From the NCBI RefSeq assembly GCF_900110375.1, contig NZ_FODN01000006.1:1-64000 (forward strand): 64,000 bases of DNA, written 5' to 3'. Shown here one piece after another: positions 15,264-26,845 of this stretch. This stretch comes from Flavobacterium sinopsychrotolerans. Lineage in GTDB: Bacteria; Bacteroidota; Bacteroidia; Flavobacteriales; Flavobacteriaceae. Below the pieces are notes generated by a model, which made no database searches, was not told where the DNA came from, and saw only the letters and a program-made list of their open reading frames with translations. Each line of letters starts with the position of its first letter. Positions within the stretch are counted from its first letter, which is position 1. A program made the position numbers and the translations under genes.

Positions 15264-17180
15264 ATGAAAGGATTTTTGCGAATTTTGTTTTTAATAGTAT
15301 TGTTTTCAAATGTCATTTTTGGACAAGAAAGTGTATTGCAACATACCGTTGTTAAAGGGGAAACAATAACTCAAATTGCTTTAAAATACAAAACAACTCC
15401 TACAGCTATTTATACACTTAATCCAGAAACTCAATCCGGAATTCAAGAAAACCAAATTCTTAGTATACCTGATGTTGTCTTACAACATAGAAATAATCTC
15501 GTTCACATTGTAGGTCCTAAAGAAACACTTTACGGTTTAGCTACAAAATACAATGTAAAAGTTGAAGCACTTCGAGGAGTAAATGAAACAGCGCTCGTTA
15601 ATGGCTTAAAAATAGGCCAAGAGTTAATCATTCCGCAATCTTATGAGCATGAAAAAACAGCTTCTAACCAGCAAACCATCACTGCTGACAATTCAAAAAT
15701 CACTCATAAAGTAATGCCTAAAGAATCACTGTTTGGTATTGCAAGATTGTATAACGTGTCTGTTCAGGATTTAGACAAAGCTAATTCAGATGTTTTTAAA
15801 GTAGGATTACAAGTAGGTCAAAATTTAGTTATACCAAACAAACGAAAAACATTAGACGGAAGAGCCCGAATTATTAATTCTGAAACTATTTTTCATGATG
15901 TTCAGTCTAAAGAAACTAAATACTCAATAGCCAAAAAATACGGAATTACAATTGATCAATTGGAATCACAAAATCCAGAAATTGTAAACGGATTAACTCA
16001 AGGAAATAAATTGGCTATAAATGTTAAGCAGATAACTCCTTCAAACGAAAATGAAGAGTTGATGATTGCGTTAGCGGAGAAGCAAGTAGTAGTTGAGAAA
16101 ACCAAAGCAAAAAATGTTCAATTAGAAGATTTAAAAGACAAGCTTACGGTTCAAAAAGAAATGAATCAAAAAGTTATTAAAGTTAATAATTTAAAAATTG
16201 ACCTTAACGAGATCGATGATGCCAAAGAAGGTTCAGAGGAAAGACTCAAGTTAGTCTTAGCAGCTAATAAAAATATTCAGGACATATTGATTTCAAAATT
16301 AGATTCATTAGTATACACGATGAATGAAGATTTGTCAGAATTAAAAAATACTGAGATTGAAAATCTAGAGAAATCAAAGCGATTGGAAGCTAAATCTTAT
16401 GAAAGTATTTCGAGAACGAGTGAATTGTCATTTCAATTGAAAAAAGATTTAGCCCAAAATAGAAAAGTGTATTCTGGATTGATGAATAAAGTGCAGCGTA
16501 TCGCTGTTGAAAAAAATATTGAATATAAAAAGAAAGTAAGAGAAAATAGTAGCGCTGATCTCGCGGAGTCTGACAATGAAATTGCTTCTCTTGATGTTTA
16601 TAAAAAGATGGAATTAGACCAAAAACGAAGAGATGAATTAAATGAAGTGCTTCTAAAGAAAATTGATTCGTTAGGCGGAGAGAAAAAAATAGAATTAAAA
16701 AGACATATTAGTATGGCTACTTTTTATAGCAGAGAGGCAAGAAATTTTGATGATAAATTAGCGTTGGTGCGCTTAAAAAGATACCAAAATAAAGCGCAGG
16801 AGTCTCAAAACCAAAATCCAGTTCCTAAAGATTTAAAACAACTAAACATAGTGGAGATAAAAGAAGCAATAGAACACGATTCTTTAAGTGAGATAAATAG
16901 ATCTAAAATAGAAGTATTAGATAATCTTAAAGAAGTCCCAGCAGGGTATTACATTGTTTTAGGTGATTTTATTGAAGCAGAAGACAGAGATAAGTTTATA
17001 ATGAAATTGATTGATGCCGGAGAATTGAATTCCAGTTTTTTCTTTAATGTAAATATTCTGTCGTATTATGTTTTTACTGAATTTTTCACTACCGAAGAAG
17101 AGGCTCTTTATGAATACAAACAGAAAAAAAACAAAGAATTCTTTGAAAAAATGTTTGTTGTAAAGATTGAACAGAATTAA
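15264..17180 (+). CDS. Secreted multi-LysM protein with long coiled coil
   Basis: About 638 residues. A signal peptide (IFG/QE junction near residue 20) is followed by four LysM peptidoglycan-binding repeats (about 25-70, 80-127, 147-192 and 208-252), each with the KGETI/KETLYG...I/L...YN...LN/N pattern. The rest is highly charged, predicted coiled coil (about 260-530), then a small C-terminal domain (YYIVLGDFIEAEDRDKF) resembling an SPOR-like module. It should sit in the periplasm bound to cell wall. It shares its N-terminal architecture with the next gene, so the pair look like duplicates that gained different C-termini. The start at ATG 15264 places the signal peptide correctly. Confidence 0.85.
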   Translation: MKGFLRILFLIVLFSNVIFGQESVLQHTVVKGETITQIALKYKTTPTAIYTLNPETQSGIQENQILSIPDVVLQHRNNLVHIVGPKETLYGLATKYNVKVEALRGVNETALVNGLKIGQELIIPQSYEHEKTASNQQTITADNSKITHKVMPKESLFGIARLYNVSVQDLDKANSDVFKVGLQVGQNLVIPNKRKTLDGRARIINSETIFHDVQSKETKYSIAKKYGITIDQLESQNPEIVNGLTQGNKLAINVKQITPSNENEELMIALAEKQVVVEKTKAKNVQLEDLKDKLTVQKEMNQKVIKVNNLKIDLNEIDDAKEGSEERLKLVLAANKNIQDILISKLDSLVYTMNEDLSELKNTEIENLEKSKRLEAKSYESISRTSELSFQLKKDLAQNRKVYSGLMNKVQRIAVEKNIEYKKKVRENSSADLAESDNEIASLDVYKKMELDQKRRDELNEVLLKKIDSLGGEKKIELKRHISMATFYSREARNFDDKLALVRLKRYQNKAQESQNQNPVPKDLKQLNIVEIKEAIEHDSLSEINRSKIEVLDNLKEVPAGYYIVLGDFIEAEDRDKFIMKLIDAGELNSSFFFNVNILSYYVFTEFFTTEEEALYEYKQKKNKEFFEKMFVVKIEQN

Positions 17181-17263
17181 TTTATTTAGGAAACAATTAA
17201 CTACTCTTTTTAAAGTTCATTACTAATTTTACAAAAACTAAAAATTAATTTATTACACTAAGC

Positions 17264-19201
17264 ATGAAATATTTTTTAACATTCTTTGTTGTTCTTTTTT
17301 TTATTTCTTTTCCGGGTCACACTCAAAATAAAGTGATACAACATAATGTAACAAAAGGAGAAACTATAAATCAAATTGCGCAAAAATATAAAGTTACACC
17401 TTATGATATTTATCAATTAAATCCAGATGCACAAAGTGGTTTGAAACCCAATACAATCTTGTTAATTCCTCAAAATTCTGGAAAGCAAGTGGTAGTTCAA
17501 GCCAAAAAAAGTACTCCGTCTGTAACCCATCAAGTAGCGCCAAAAGAGACTTTGTATGGTATAGAAAAAAAATATGGAATTTCTGACGAATTATTGAAAA
17601 AAGCCAATCCTTTTCTTGAAAAAGAAGGGCTGCAAATAGGGCAGACGTTAACTATTCCCTCTAATAAAGTTCAAAAGAATAGTCCTGTCACTTTAGAAAA
17701 AGTGGTCTATCATTATGTGCTTCCTAAAGAAACAAAGTATTCAATTGCCAAACAATATGGAATTACGATTCAAGAATTAGAGCGTAAAAATCCTGAAGTT
17801 GTTTCTAATTTACCCGAAGGGTTTAAATTGTTAGTAAAAGGAAATGCGCCAAAAGGAGACAAGACAGTAGTTTCAGAGTCTAAAAAAGAAATTGTAAATT
17901 CAAATCCTGTACCGACTACTTCCGCAATCAATTATTTGAATTATGTAGTGAAATCGAAAGAAACACTTTATAGTTTGTCAAAAATGTTTGGCATGAGTCA
18001 GGAAGAATTAATTATTCTGAATCCTGCATTGTCTGAGGGAGTTGTAGAAGGAATGAGTTTGAAAGTTCCGTCAACAATTGCAATTTCTCCGGAAACTAAA
18101 AAAGAGTACACGGAATTATCAAAAAGTACGGGCATTACTTCCAGAAAAAAATTAGCGCTTCTTTTGCCTTTTAATGTTTCAAAAATTGAAGGAGATACCG
18201 TTAACTCGATGGCAATGCGCTTGAAAAAAGACAAATTCTTGAACATGACTTTGGATTTTTATGCAGGAGCTTTGGTGGCCATTGATTCTGCCAGAACATT
18301 AGGACTTAATATAGAGGTGAAGATATTGGATTCTCAGGAGACTAAAAATAGTTCCAATGTTGCTTCTCTGATATATAGTAATAATTTAGAAAATTCGGAT
18401 GCCATAATTGGACCTTTCTATCAAAGTAATGTAGAGAAAACTGCTGAATTATTAATTAAGAATCAAGTTCCTGTAATTTCACCTTTGTCAAAAGATTCGG
18501 GTGTATCATACGCTAATATTTTTCAATCCATTCCCGCTCCTGATGCAGTCAAAAACGCCATGTTTGATTACATGCGCTCCAAAGGAGGGAATATTGTAGC
18601 GGTAGTTGATAAGAAAAAAGAATCGGTAATACAGTTCATTAAAGAAAATCATAAAGATGTAAAATTTTCATCGCTTAGCGCAAATGGAAGCGTATCTGCC
18701 GAAAATTTAAAAAGTTTGTTTGTAAAAGATAAAATAAACTTTGTGGTGATGGAAACCGGAAATACGGGAATGATAAAGTCGACAATAGCCGCGATGTTGA
18801 GTTCTATGTCAATTTACAAAGTGCAGTTAGTTATTTTGGAACCAAACGAGACATTGGATACGGATGAAATTAATGTGTCTAACTTGGCCAAATTGAAACT
18901 GACATATCCTTCCATAACTCGTGAGAATGAATCTCCGGAGGCTCTGATTTTCGAAAAAGAATTTAAAAAGAAAAATAAGATATATCCAAGTGCCTTTGCA
19001 ACACGCGGATTTGATATTACTTTTGATACTATGATGCGATTGTCACAAAATAAAAAATATCAAGAAACGGTTGATTCTACTGCCACAGAACAAGTGGATA
19101 ACAAGTTTGAGTTTTACAAAAAATCAGATGGAGGTTATAGTAATAGAGGAATTTATATCTTATATTATGACACGGATCTAACTATCAAAGAAGCAAACTA
19201 A
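17264..19201 (+). CDS. LysM protein with periplasmic-binding-protein (PBP1-like) domain
   Basis: A 645-residue exported protein. A signal peptide (ending about GHTQN) is followed by four LysM repeats (about 25-70, 85-130, 148-190 and 226-270). A C-terminal domain of about 350 residues resembles type 1 periplasmic ligand-binding proteins (KKLALLLPFNVSK at its start, DAIIGPFYQSNVEKTAELL, VPVISPLSKDSG, PSAFATRGFDITFDTMM). Such domains sense or bind small molecules or peptidoglycan-synthesis partners, as in LpoA-like proteins; that role is only an analogy here. It follows the related LysM gene by about 80 bp, and its stop overlaps the OsmC start by 1 bp, indicating translational coupling. Confidence 0.88.
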   Translation: MKYFLTFFVVLFFISFPGHTQNKVIQHNVTKGETINQIAQKYKVTPYDIYQLNPDAQSGLKPNTILLIPQNSGKQVVVQAKKSTPSVTHQVAPKETLYGIEKKYGISDELLKKANPFLEKEGLQIGQTLTIPSNKVQKNSPVTLEKVVYHYVLPKETKYSIAKQYGITIQELERKNPEVVSNLPEGFKLLVKGNAPKGDKTVVSESKKEIVNSNPVPTTSAINYLNYVVKSKETLYSLSKMFGMSQEELIILNPALSEGVVEGMSLKVPSTIAISPETKKEYTELSKSTGITSRKKLALLLPFNVSKIEGDTVNSMAMRLKKDKFLNMTLDFYAGALVAIDSARTLGLNIEVKILDSQETKNSSNVASLIYSNNLENSDAIIGPFYQSNVEKTAELLIKNQVPVISPLSKDSGVSYANIFQSIPAPDAVKNAMFDYMRSKGGNIVAVVDKKKESVIQFIKENHKDVKFSSLSANGSVSAENLKSLFVKDKINFVVMETGNTGMIKSTIAAMLSSMSIYKVQLVILEPNETLDTDEINVSNLAKLKLTYPSITRENESPEALIFEKEFKKKNKIYPSAFATRGFDITFDTMMRLSQNKKYQETVDSTATEQVDNKFEFYKKSDGGYSNRGIYILYYDTDLTIKEAN

Positions 19202-19602
19202 TGACATCAAAAGTAACCTACTTAGGCGATTTAAGAACCTCTTCAATGCATTTGCAGTCAGGGACGGAAATCCTTTCAGATGCGCCTTTAGATAATAACG
19301 GGAAAGGAGAGGCTTTTTCTCCAACCGATACTGTAGCAAATGCTTTGGCAAGTTGTATGATGACTATTATGGGAATAAAAGCATGTGAAATGAATGTTGA
19401 TTTACAAGGTTCGACTGCTGCTGTCACTAAAATTATGAATGCAGAACCAAGACGCATTGGAGCAATAGAAATTTATTTTGATATGGTAGGAACCACAGAT
19501 CAAAAGAATAAAACTATTCTGGAAAGATCCGCCATGAGCTGTCCTGTTTTCTTAAGTTTGCATCCTGAAATCGAGAAACGAATCACTTTTGATTGGAAAT
19601 AA
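19201..19602 (+). CDS. OsmC/Ohr-family protein
   Basis: A 133-residue small cytoplasmic protein of the OsmC family, which reduces organic hydroperoxides with a pair of cysteines. The two expected Cys positions are present: ALASCMMTIMG (about 50) and SCPVFLSLHPE (about 113). The SPTDTVANALASC context is typical of the YhfA-like subgroup. Its ATG overlaps the stop of the upstream LysM/PBP gene by one base, so the two are translated from the same mRNA. A hairpin terminator follows. Confidence 0.92.
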   Translation: MTSKVTYLGDLRTSSMHLQSGTEILSDAPLDNNGKGEAFSPTDTVANALASCMMTIMGIKACEMNVDLQGSTAAVTKIMNAEPRRIGAIEIYFDMVGTTDQKNKTILERSAMSCPVFLSLHPEIEKRITFDWK

Positions 19603-19623
19603 AATAGATTCGAGAAGCTTGAG

Positions 19624-19670
19624 GCAAGAAATAAAAGGTATTAATGCTTTTTATTTCTTGCTTCTTTTTT
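19624..19670 (+). terminator. Intrinsic terminator
   Basis: GCAAGAAATAAAA pairs with TTTTATTTCTTGC across a 12-base loop, followed by a T run. It ends the guaA-LysM-OsmC run of genes. Confidence 0.75.
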
Positions 19671-19681
19671 ATTAAAAAAAA

Positions 19682-19912
19682 ATGGATCAAAATCAAAAAC
19701 AACTCATTAAGCTGGCCCACACTAAAATGCCGTTTGGTAAATATGAGGGATGGTTTCTTATCGATATTCCGGAATATTATATTGTTTGGTATAGCAATAA
19801 AGGTTTTCCAAAAGGAGAACTAGGGGAGCAATTGCAACTTATTTATGAATTAAAACTCAACGGTCTTGAAGAATTAATTCGAAATATAAAGAAACGATAC
19901 CCAAAACCATAA
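19682..19912 (+). CDS. DUF3820 family protein
   Basis: A 76-residue protein with the compact DUF3820 pattern: KMPFGKYEGWFLIDIPEYYI, WYSNKGFP and a helical C-terminus. Small bacterial members have been annotated as putative quorum-sensing-regulated virulence factors, but no function is established. It begins just after the terminator of the preceding gene and stands alone before pyrG. It is soluble, with no signal peptide. Confidence 0.88.
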   Translation: MDQNQKQLIKLAHTKMPFGKYEGWFLIDIPEYYIVWYSNKGFPKGELGEQLQLIYELKLNGLEELIRNIKKRYPKP

Positions 19913-19949
19913 TTCAGATTAGTAGGCTTTGCAAATATTCGGGTAATAG

Positions 19950-21668
<1,719 letters not shown>

Positions 21669-21733
21669 TTGTTGTTTTTTGAAACAAATCATTAAATTTC
21701 ATACTAATAGATTAAACTTTTTTAAATATAATA

Positions 21734-23638
21734 ATGGAACAAAAAAAATTCGACCTCAATTCGATTATCGGTTTTGCATTAATTTTTGGTATTTTGATTT
21801 TTATCATGTATCAAAATCAACCTGACCCAAAAGTGGTGGCGGCTGAAAAAGCACAAAAAGAGTTGTTGATTAGAGAAGCTAAAGCTAAGGAGTTAGAACA
21901 AAAAACTGTGGCAAAAGCTACGGTTGCAGTGGCAACAACTGGAGATTCTACTCAACTGGCGCAATTGCAAAAAACACTAGGGAATTTTGCTTATTCTGCG
22001 ACACTTCCTTCTGCGAAAGCTGGTGTTACCACTATCGAAAATGATTTGGTGAAGCTGACAATCGCCAATAAAGGAGGTTATATTGTTGAAGCGACTTTGA
22101 AGCAATTCGAGAAGTTCAAGAAAGGTTCCGGACAATTAGTTCAATTGGTAAAAGACAACAATGCCAATTTAAATGTGCAATTGCTGACTAGTGATAACCG
22201 TACTTTGAATTCTAAAGACTTGTATTTTGAACCTACTTTAACGAAAGTTGGAGCGGATCAGATATTATCCATGAAATTGAAAGCTGGAGCCAATGAATTC
22301 TTGGAATACAAATATATTTTGAAACCAAACGATTATATGATTGGTTTTGATATTCGTTCTCAAGGATTGAAAAAAGTATTGAATACAGCAAAACCATTGG
22401 ATTTAGAATGGAACTTGAAAACTTACAGAAATGAGAAAAGTGTTTCTTATGAAGACAGGTATACACTTCTTTATTTTGAATATGGAGATGAAAAATTTGA
22501 TTATGTGGGCGATGGAAAAGATAAAGAGGAGATTCCTGAAAATGTTAAATACATAGCTTTTAAACAACACTTTTTTTCAACTATATTATTAACAAATACT
22601 CCTTTTGCTAAATCATCTTTAAAATCTACCAAATTGGTTTTAGATGAAAAAGTAGATACTACTTTTACGAAACAGTTTAAAGCAAATATTCCTTTGGCGT
22701 TTACCAATGGTGAATTAGACCACAAAATGAGTTGGTATTTTGGTCCGACGGATTACAAAACTTTAAAAGAGTATGATAAAAATTTAGACAAGATTATTCC
22801 TTTAGGTTGGGGTATTTTTGGATGGATCAATAAATTTATTTTTATTCCATTATTCGGATTTTTAAGTTCTTACATTGCTTACGGAATTGCGATTATCGTT
22901 TTTACGATTTTGATAAAAATCGCAATGTCGCCTATCACTTTTAAATCGTTCTTGTCACAAGCGAAGATGAAAGTATTGCGTCCTGAAATCACCGAGTTGG
23001 GAGAAAAATTCAAAAAAGACCCAATGAAAAAGCAACAGGAAACTATGAAGTTGTATAACAAAGCGGGCGTGAATCCTATGGCAGGTTGTATTCCAGCACT
23101 GATTCAACTTCCTTTTATGTATGCTTCGTTTCAGTTTTTTCCATCGGCATTTGAGTTGAGACAAAAAAGTTTCCTTTGGGCAGATGATTTATCTTCTTTT
23201 GACGAAATTATCCGTTTGCCTTTTTATATTCCTTTTTACGGAAATCACATCAGTTTGTTTCCAGTTTTGGCTTCGATTGCTATTTTCTTCTATATGAAAA
23301 TGACTTCTGGTGACCAACAAATGGCTGCTCCGCAACAAGAAGGTATGCCGGATATGGCCAAGATGATGAAAATCATGATTTATGTTTCGCCAATAATGAT
23401 GTTGTTCTTCTTTAATAGTTATGGCGCAGGATTGAGTTTGTATAACTTTATTTCGAATCTAATTACCATTGGAATTATGATTGTCATCAAACGATACTTT
23501 ATTGATAGTGATAAAATTCATGCTCAAATTCAAGAGAACAAATTGAAAGAGCCGAAGAAACAAGGTAAATTCCAGAAAAAATTGCAAGAAGTGATGGAAC
23601 AAGCCGAAGCTCAAAAAGCACAACAGAAGAAAAAATAA
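21734..23638 (+). CDS. yidC: Membrane protein insertase YidC
   Basis: A 634-residue insertase of the inner membrane, needed for insertion and folding of membrane proteins with or without SecYEG. An N-terminal anchor (SIIGFALIFGILIFIMY) is followed by a large periplasmic beta domain (about 85-350) as in other Gram-negative YidC. The conserved five-helix core (about 360-600) includes the SQAKMKVLRPEI cytoplasmic loop and the GCIPALIQLPFMYASFQFFP helix. The C-terminal tail is Lys/Gln-rich and helical, which may contact ribosomes. The gene starts at ATG 21734, downstream of pyrG, and ends at a strong terminator. Confidence 0.97.
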   Translation: MEQKKFDLNSIIGFALIFGILIFIMYQNQPDPKVVAAEKAQKELLIREAKAKELEQKTVAKATVAVATTGDSTQLAQLQKTLGNFAYSATLPSAKAGVTTIENDLVKLTIANKGGYIVEATLKQFEKFKKGSGQLVQLVKDNNANLNVQLLTSDNRTLNSKDLYFEPTLTKVGADQILSMKLKAGANEFLEYKYILKPNDYMIGFDIRSQGLKKVLNTAKPLDLEWNLKTYRNEKSVSYEDRYTLLYFEYGDEKFDYVGDGKDKEEIPENVKYIAFKQHFFSTILLTNTPFAKSSLKSTKLVLDEKVDTTFTKQFKANIPLAFTNGELDHKMSWYFGPTDYKTLKEYDKNLDKIIPLGWGIFGWINKFIFIPLFGFLSSYIAYGIAIIVFTILIKIAMSPITFKSFLSQAKMKVLRPEITELGEKFKKDPMKKQQETMKLYNKAGVNPMAGCIPALIQLPFMYASFQFFPSAFELRQKSFLWADDLSSFDEIIRLPFYIPFYGNHISLFPVLASIAIFFYMKMTSGDQQMAAPQQEGMPDMAKMMKIMIYVSPIMMLFFFNSYGAGLSLYNFISNLITIGIMIVIKRYFIDSDKIHAQIQENKLKEPKKQGKFQKKLQEVMEQAEAQKAQQKKK

Positions 23639-23643
23639 TTCAT

Positions 23644-23677
23644 AAAAAAAGCTCTCAATTTTGAGAGCTTTTTTTTT
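23644..23677. terminator. Bidirectional terminator
   Basis: GCTCTCAA and TTGAGAGC pair around AT, flanked by A7 and T9 runs. It separates yidC from the convergent fasciclin gene. Confidence 0.9.
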
Positions 23678-23687
23678 GTTCAAAAAA

Positions 23688-24653
23688 TTACAGAATCGGC
23701 AATAATACTTTATCAATGGCATGAATTACTCCATTGGAGCATTGGACATCAACAATAATAATATTTGAAATTCTGTTGTTCGCATCTTTAATTTTTGCGC
23801 CACCAGTAAGTTGGATTGTAAAGGTTTGAGCTGGTGTCAAAATTGGAGTTACAATTTGTCCTTCGGTTAAACTTGCTGCTAAAACATTAGCTGGACTTAC
23901 CACATGGTATTGTAGAACTTTAGTCAAGTTTGCTGCTGAAACGCCTGCAATTCCTCCAGGAGCAAGTTCGGCATCTAATGAAGTAAAGGCAGCATTTGTA
24001 GGAGCAAAAACAGTAAACGGACCTATTGCGGATAATGCAGTTATAAAATTAGGTTGGCCCGATCGATTTAGTACACTAACTAAAGTACTAAAATTAGCAT
24101 TTGCCGCAGCATGAGTGACAATGGTTGGCAAATCAATAACTTTATCAACAATGTGGATTACACCATTTGAAGCCATGATGTCAGGAGTGGTGACTGTAGC
24201 AATTCCATTCAGTTTTACTCCTGCTGATGTATTGACATACATGCTCAAGGTATTCGTTGTGGAGGCGGTACCCGTTGCTAAAGTCTTGATGTAACCTGTA
24301 GTCAAATCAGTTGATTTTACAGCACCAGTTACGACATGATTTAACAAAATTTGTGTTAATGCTTCTTTTGGTACATCATTTATTGTAGCATAAGGAGTTG
24401 TAGCTAGAAAAGCGGTAAAGGCTTCATTAGTTGGTGCAAAAACAGTATATGGACCTGCTCCTTTCAAAGTGGTTGCTAATTCGGCTTTGGTAAGTGCTTG
24501 TACTAATATACTTAAATTGGCAGTTGCAACTGCTTTTCCTGTAATGGTATTGTCTACAACTACAACTGTATTGTCGTCATCGTCGCACGATACTGTCATG
24601 AATGCAAACAAAGCAATCACGGCTAAATTTCTAATTTTTGATACATTTTTCAT
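23688..24653 (-). CDS. Lipoprotein with two fasciclin (FAS1) domains
   Basis: A 321-residue lipoprotein (TVSC, lipid Cys at 23, followed by DDDDN, an acidic start often seen on exported Bacteroidota lipoproteins). Two FAS1 domains occupy about 40-175 and 180-320. Each has the paired signature GPYTVFAPTNEAF / GPFTVFAPTNAAF and the second FAS1 box (NGVIHIVDKVIDLP / NGVIHAIDKVLLP). FAS1 domains mediate adhesion and protein contacts at cell surfaces. The gene is monocistronic, with a 466-bp leader region upstream and a shared terminator downstream. Confidence 0.95.
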   Translation of the reverse strand: MKNVSKIRNLAVIALFAFMTVSCDDDDNTVVVVDNTITGKAVATANLSILVQALTKAELATTLKGAGPYTVFAPTNEAFTAFLATTPYATINDVPKEALTQILLNHVVTGAVKSTDLTTGYIKTLATGTASTTNTLSMYVNTSAGVKLNGIATVTTPDIMASNGVIHIVDKVIDLPTIVTHAAANANFSTLVSVLNRSGQPNFITALSAIGPFTVFAPTNAAFTSLDAELAPGGIAGVSAANLTKVLQYHVVSPANVLAASLTEGQIVTPILTPAQTFTIQLTGGAKIKDANNRISNIIIVDVQCSNGVIHAIDKVLLPIL

Positions 24654-25119
24654 AGTGTTTGTTGTTTATTTGTTTCCTCTAAATTAGTAAATTGATTTCT
24701 ATATTTGTTTAGTTTTTATTTAAAAGTAATAAACAATATGAAAATTTATTATTTTTTTTTAAGTTGTTTAATTTTTATTTTGACATTATAAAATGTGATT
24801 AAACAACTGCTATTCAGTATTATAGGGTTTTTTAGATTGTTTTAATACATTATTGATGATAAAAAATTAACAGAATGCTTAAACAATTTATAATATGATT
24901 TATTTTAAACATTTGTTGAGATATTTATCTGAATAACACTAAGGGAAATGGTTGGATTTTAAATTTAAAATTTTCTGTATATTTTGCGTTGACTTAAAAG
25001 AATAGTGTATATTATTTGTAAAATAATAGAGCTAGCACCAACTCTAATAAATTTGTATTTTTGTTAAAATAAAAAAGAAGATTCTCAGTTTTAAAGTGTG
25101 AACTAAATACAAAGTAGTA
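24654..25119. other. AT-rich intergenic region with divergent promoters
   Basis: A 466-bp stretch without a convincing gene between divergent genes. The only clear signal is TATTTTTG at 25056-25063, a -7 box for the gene at 25120. No conserved structure was recognised in the rest. Confidence 0.5.
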
Positions 25120-25833
25120 ATGAAAAAATATCAGATTAGTTTTTTTGCCTTTTTGATTTTTGCGCTTTTCAGCCAAAATGTTGTGTCGCAAACCGATTTT
25201 AATAAATTAGATACAAAAGGGAAAAAGCACGGAGTATGGAAAGGGTTTTATGATGAATCTAAACGCCCAAGATATGAAGGGACTTTTGAGCACGGAAAAG
25301 AAATAGGAATTTTTAATTTTTTTGATGACACCAAAGCTAAATCTATAATTGCTGCCAGGGAATTTAATACAAAAGACAATTCGGCTTATACCATTTTTTA
25401 TGATCAGAATAAAAATAAAGTCAGTGAGGGTAAAGTGGTCAATAAACTATTTGAAGGACAATGGAAATATTACCATCTAGCCTCTAAAAATATAATGACA
25501 ACGGAATACTACAGTAAAGGTAAGTTGGAAGGTTTGCGAACCGTTTTTTATTCAAATGGTAAAATTGCAGAAGAAATTAGTTATAAAAATAATTTTAAAA
25601 ATGGTTTTTATAAAAAATATACGGAGAATGGAATTGTACTTGAAGAGTCTATTTTCAAGAATGATCAATATAGCGGTTTGGCAATCTTTAGAGATTCTAA
25701 TGGGAACACGGTTTCTAAAGGGCAATTTGTAAATGGAAAGAAAGCTGGAATTTGGCAGTTTTTTGAGAAAGGAAAACTAGTAAAAGAAATGAATATGAGC
25801 TTTCCTGAAAATGCAACAAAATCTAAATTGTAA
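25120..25833 (+). CDS. Secreted MORN/YwqK-repeat protein
   Basis: A 237-residue protein with a signal peptide (ending NVVSQ) and at least five repeats of the MORN_2/YwqK type: GVWKGFYDESKRPRYEGTF, GQWKYYHL, GLRTVFYSNGKIAEE, GFYKKYTENGIVLEE and GIWQFFEKGKLVKE. These short beta-hairpin repeats stack into an elongated sheet. In bacteria they are often annotated as antitoxin-like (YwqK) without a proven role. It is probably periplasmic or outer-membrane-associated. Monocistronic, with the -7 box at 25056. It ends in a Lys-rich tail without a sorting domain. Confidence 0.8.
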   Translation: MKKYQISFFAFLIFALFSQNVVSQTDFNKLDTKGKKHGVWKGFYDESKRPRYEGTFEHGKEIGIFNFFDDTKAKSIIAAREFNTKDNSAYTIFYDQNKNKVSEGKVVNKLFEGQWKYYHLASKNIMTTEYYSKGKLEGLRTVFYSNGKIAEEISYKNNFKNGFYKKYTENGIVLEESIFKNDQYSGLAIFRDSNGNTVSKGQFVNGKKAGIWQFFEKGKLVKEMNMSFPENATKSKL

Positions 25834-26009
25834 TTTTTTTAAAAGATTAATTGTTTGAGATGAAATAATTTTCGGTAAAATTAGTTATGATTTAATAATA
25901 GATTTATTTTTATTCAAATTCTTAATGGATAAATTTAACAAGACGAATAATTCAATTTTTTACTTGTTAATTAATTGCTAATGAGTATGTTGATATTGTG
26001 TAAAAGGTT

Positions 26010-26017
26010 TATTTTTG
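26010..26017 (+). promoter_or_regulatory. -7 promoter box upstream of the L,D-transpeptidase-like gene
   Basis: TATTTTTG matches TAnnTTTG and lies 127 bp before the start at 26144, giving a long leader. The leader contains a 19-codon ORF (26031-26090) beginning MNFNENVLAL. It might be a leader peptide or chance. Confidence 0.4.
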
Positions 26018-26143
26018 CGAAATTTAATTTATGAATTTTAATGAAAACGTACTAGCTTTGTTTTGGTATAGTATTGCATTGAGTTCATAAAAGTGTCTGT
26101 AGCCCTTAAATATTTTAGATAAATAAAACGTAATATCGATAAA

Positions 26144-26764
26144 ATGAAAAAACTTTTTTTTGTTTTAATGTCAATTGTAATGTTGATGTTTAGTATCAAA
26201 ATTTTGTCAAAAAACACTAATGATAGTTCCATAATTTCTGTGTTTAATAATGCTACAGAGGAAAAACTTTTTAACCGAGCAAAAAATATTAAGAAATTCA
26301 TTGTCAATAATTCTAAATATAATAATGAAATCGCTTTCATTATTGATATGAAGATTATGTCTGGGAAAAATAGATTTTTTGTCTACGACTTAAAGAACAA
26401 TGTAATAATCGATCAAGGTTTGGTTGCTCATGGTATTGGCTCACAAACAAAAACTGAAGGCGAACTGATTTTTAGTAATGAACCTAATTCCCTTTCTACC
26501 TCATTAGGCAAGTACAGTGTAGGATCCAGCTATAATGGGCAATTTGGAAAATCATATAAATTATTCGGATTGGAGGAAACAAATAATAAAGCTTTTGCGA
26601 GAAATATTGTTCTTCATAAATATTTTAAAGTACCTTTTGGTGAGCAGGAGAGTCCAATTTGTAAAAGTTTTGGCTGTCCAATGATAAATGTGGAATTTTA
26701 TAAAAGAATTGAAAAGTTAATTGATAATTCAAAAACAAATATCATTTTAGATATTTTCTATTGA
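26144..26764 (+). CDS. Murein L,D-transpeptidase-like protein (YkuD_2 type)
   Basis: A 206-residue protein with an N-terminal signal/anchor (about 5-22) and a C-terminal catalytic-like domain of the YkuD_2 family. Key features are HGIGSQTKTEGE (about 105), GKYSVGSSYNGQFGKSYKL (about 124-142), a conserved LHKYF and KSFGCPMI (about 180-187), whose Cys would be the nucleophile. L,D-transpeptidases cross-link peptidoglycan or attach proteins to it, in the periplasm. The sequence is more Lys/Asn-rich than its neighbours. It is monocistronic, ending at an unusually long hairpin. Confidence 0.85.
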   Translation: MKKLFFVLMSIVMLMFSIKILSKNTNDSSIISVFNNATEEKLFNRAKNIKKFIVNNSKYNNEIAFIIDMKIMSGKNRFFVYDLKNNVIIDQGLVAHGIGSQTKTEGELIFSNEPNSLSTSLGKYSVGSSYNGQFGKSYKLFGLEETNNKAFARNIVLHKYFKVPFGEQESPICKSFGCPMINVEFYKRIEKLIDNSKTNIILDIFY

Positions 26765-26778
26765 TAACACAAAAAGTT

Positions 26779-26845
26779 AAAACGCTAATCAAAAAACCTC
26801 ATTCCAGAAATTCTGAATGAGGTTTTTTGATTAGCGTTTTATTTT
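26779..26845. terminator. Long perfect hairpin, bidirectional terminator
   Basis: Two perfect 26-bp arms (26779-26804 and 26815-26840) enclose a 10-base loop. The core reads AAAAAACCTCATTC and its complement. The stem is much longer than needed for termination. Confidence 0.8.

Noticed and set aside
26031..26090. 19-codon ORF in the leader of the L,D-transpeptidase-like gene
   Set aside because: Too short and without attenuation-type codons or a terminator hairpin; kept only as a note in the promoter entry.
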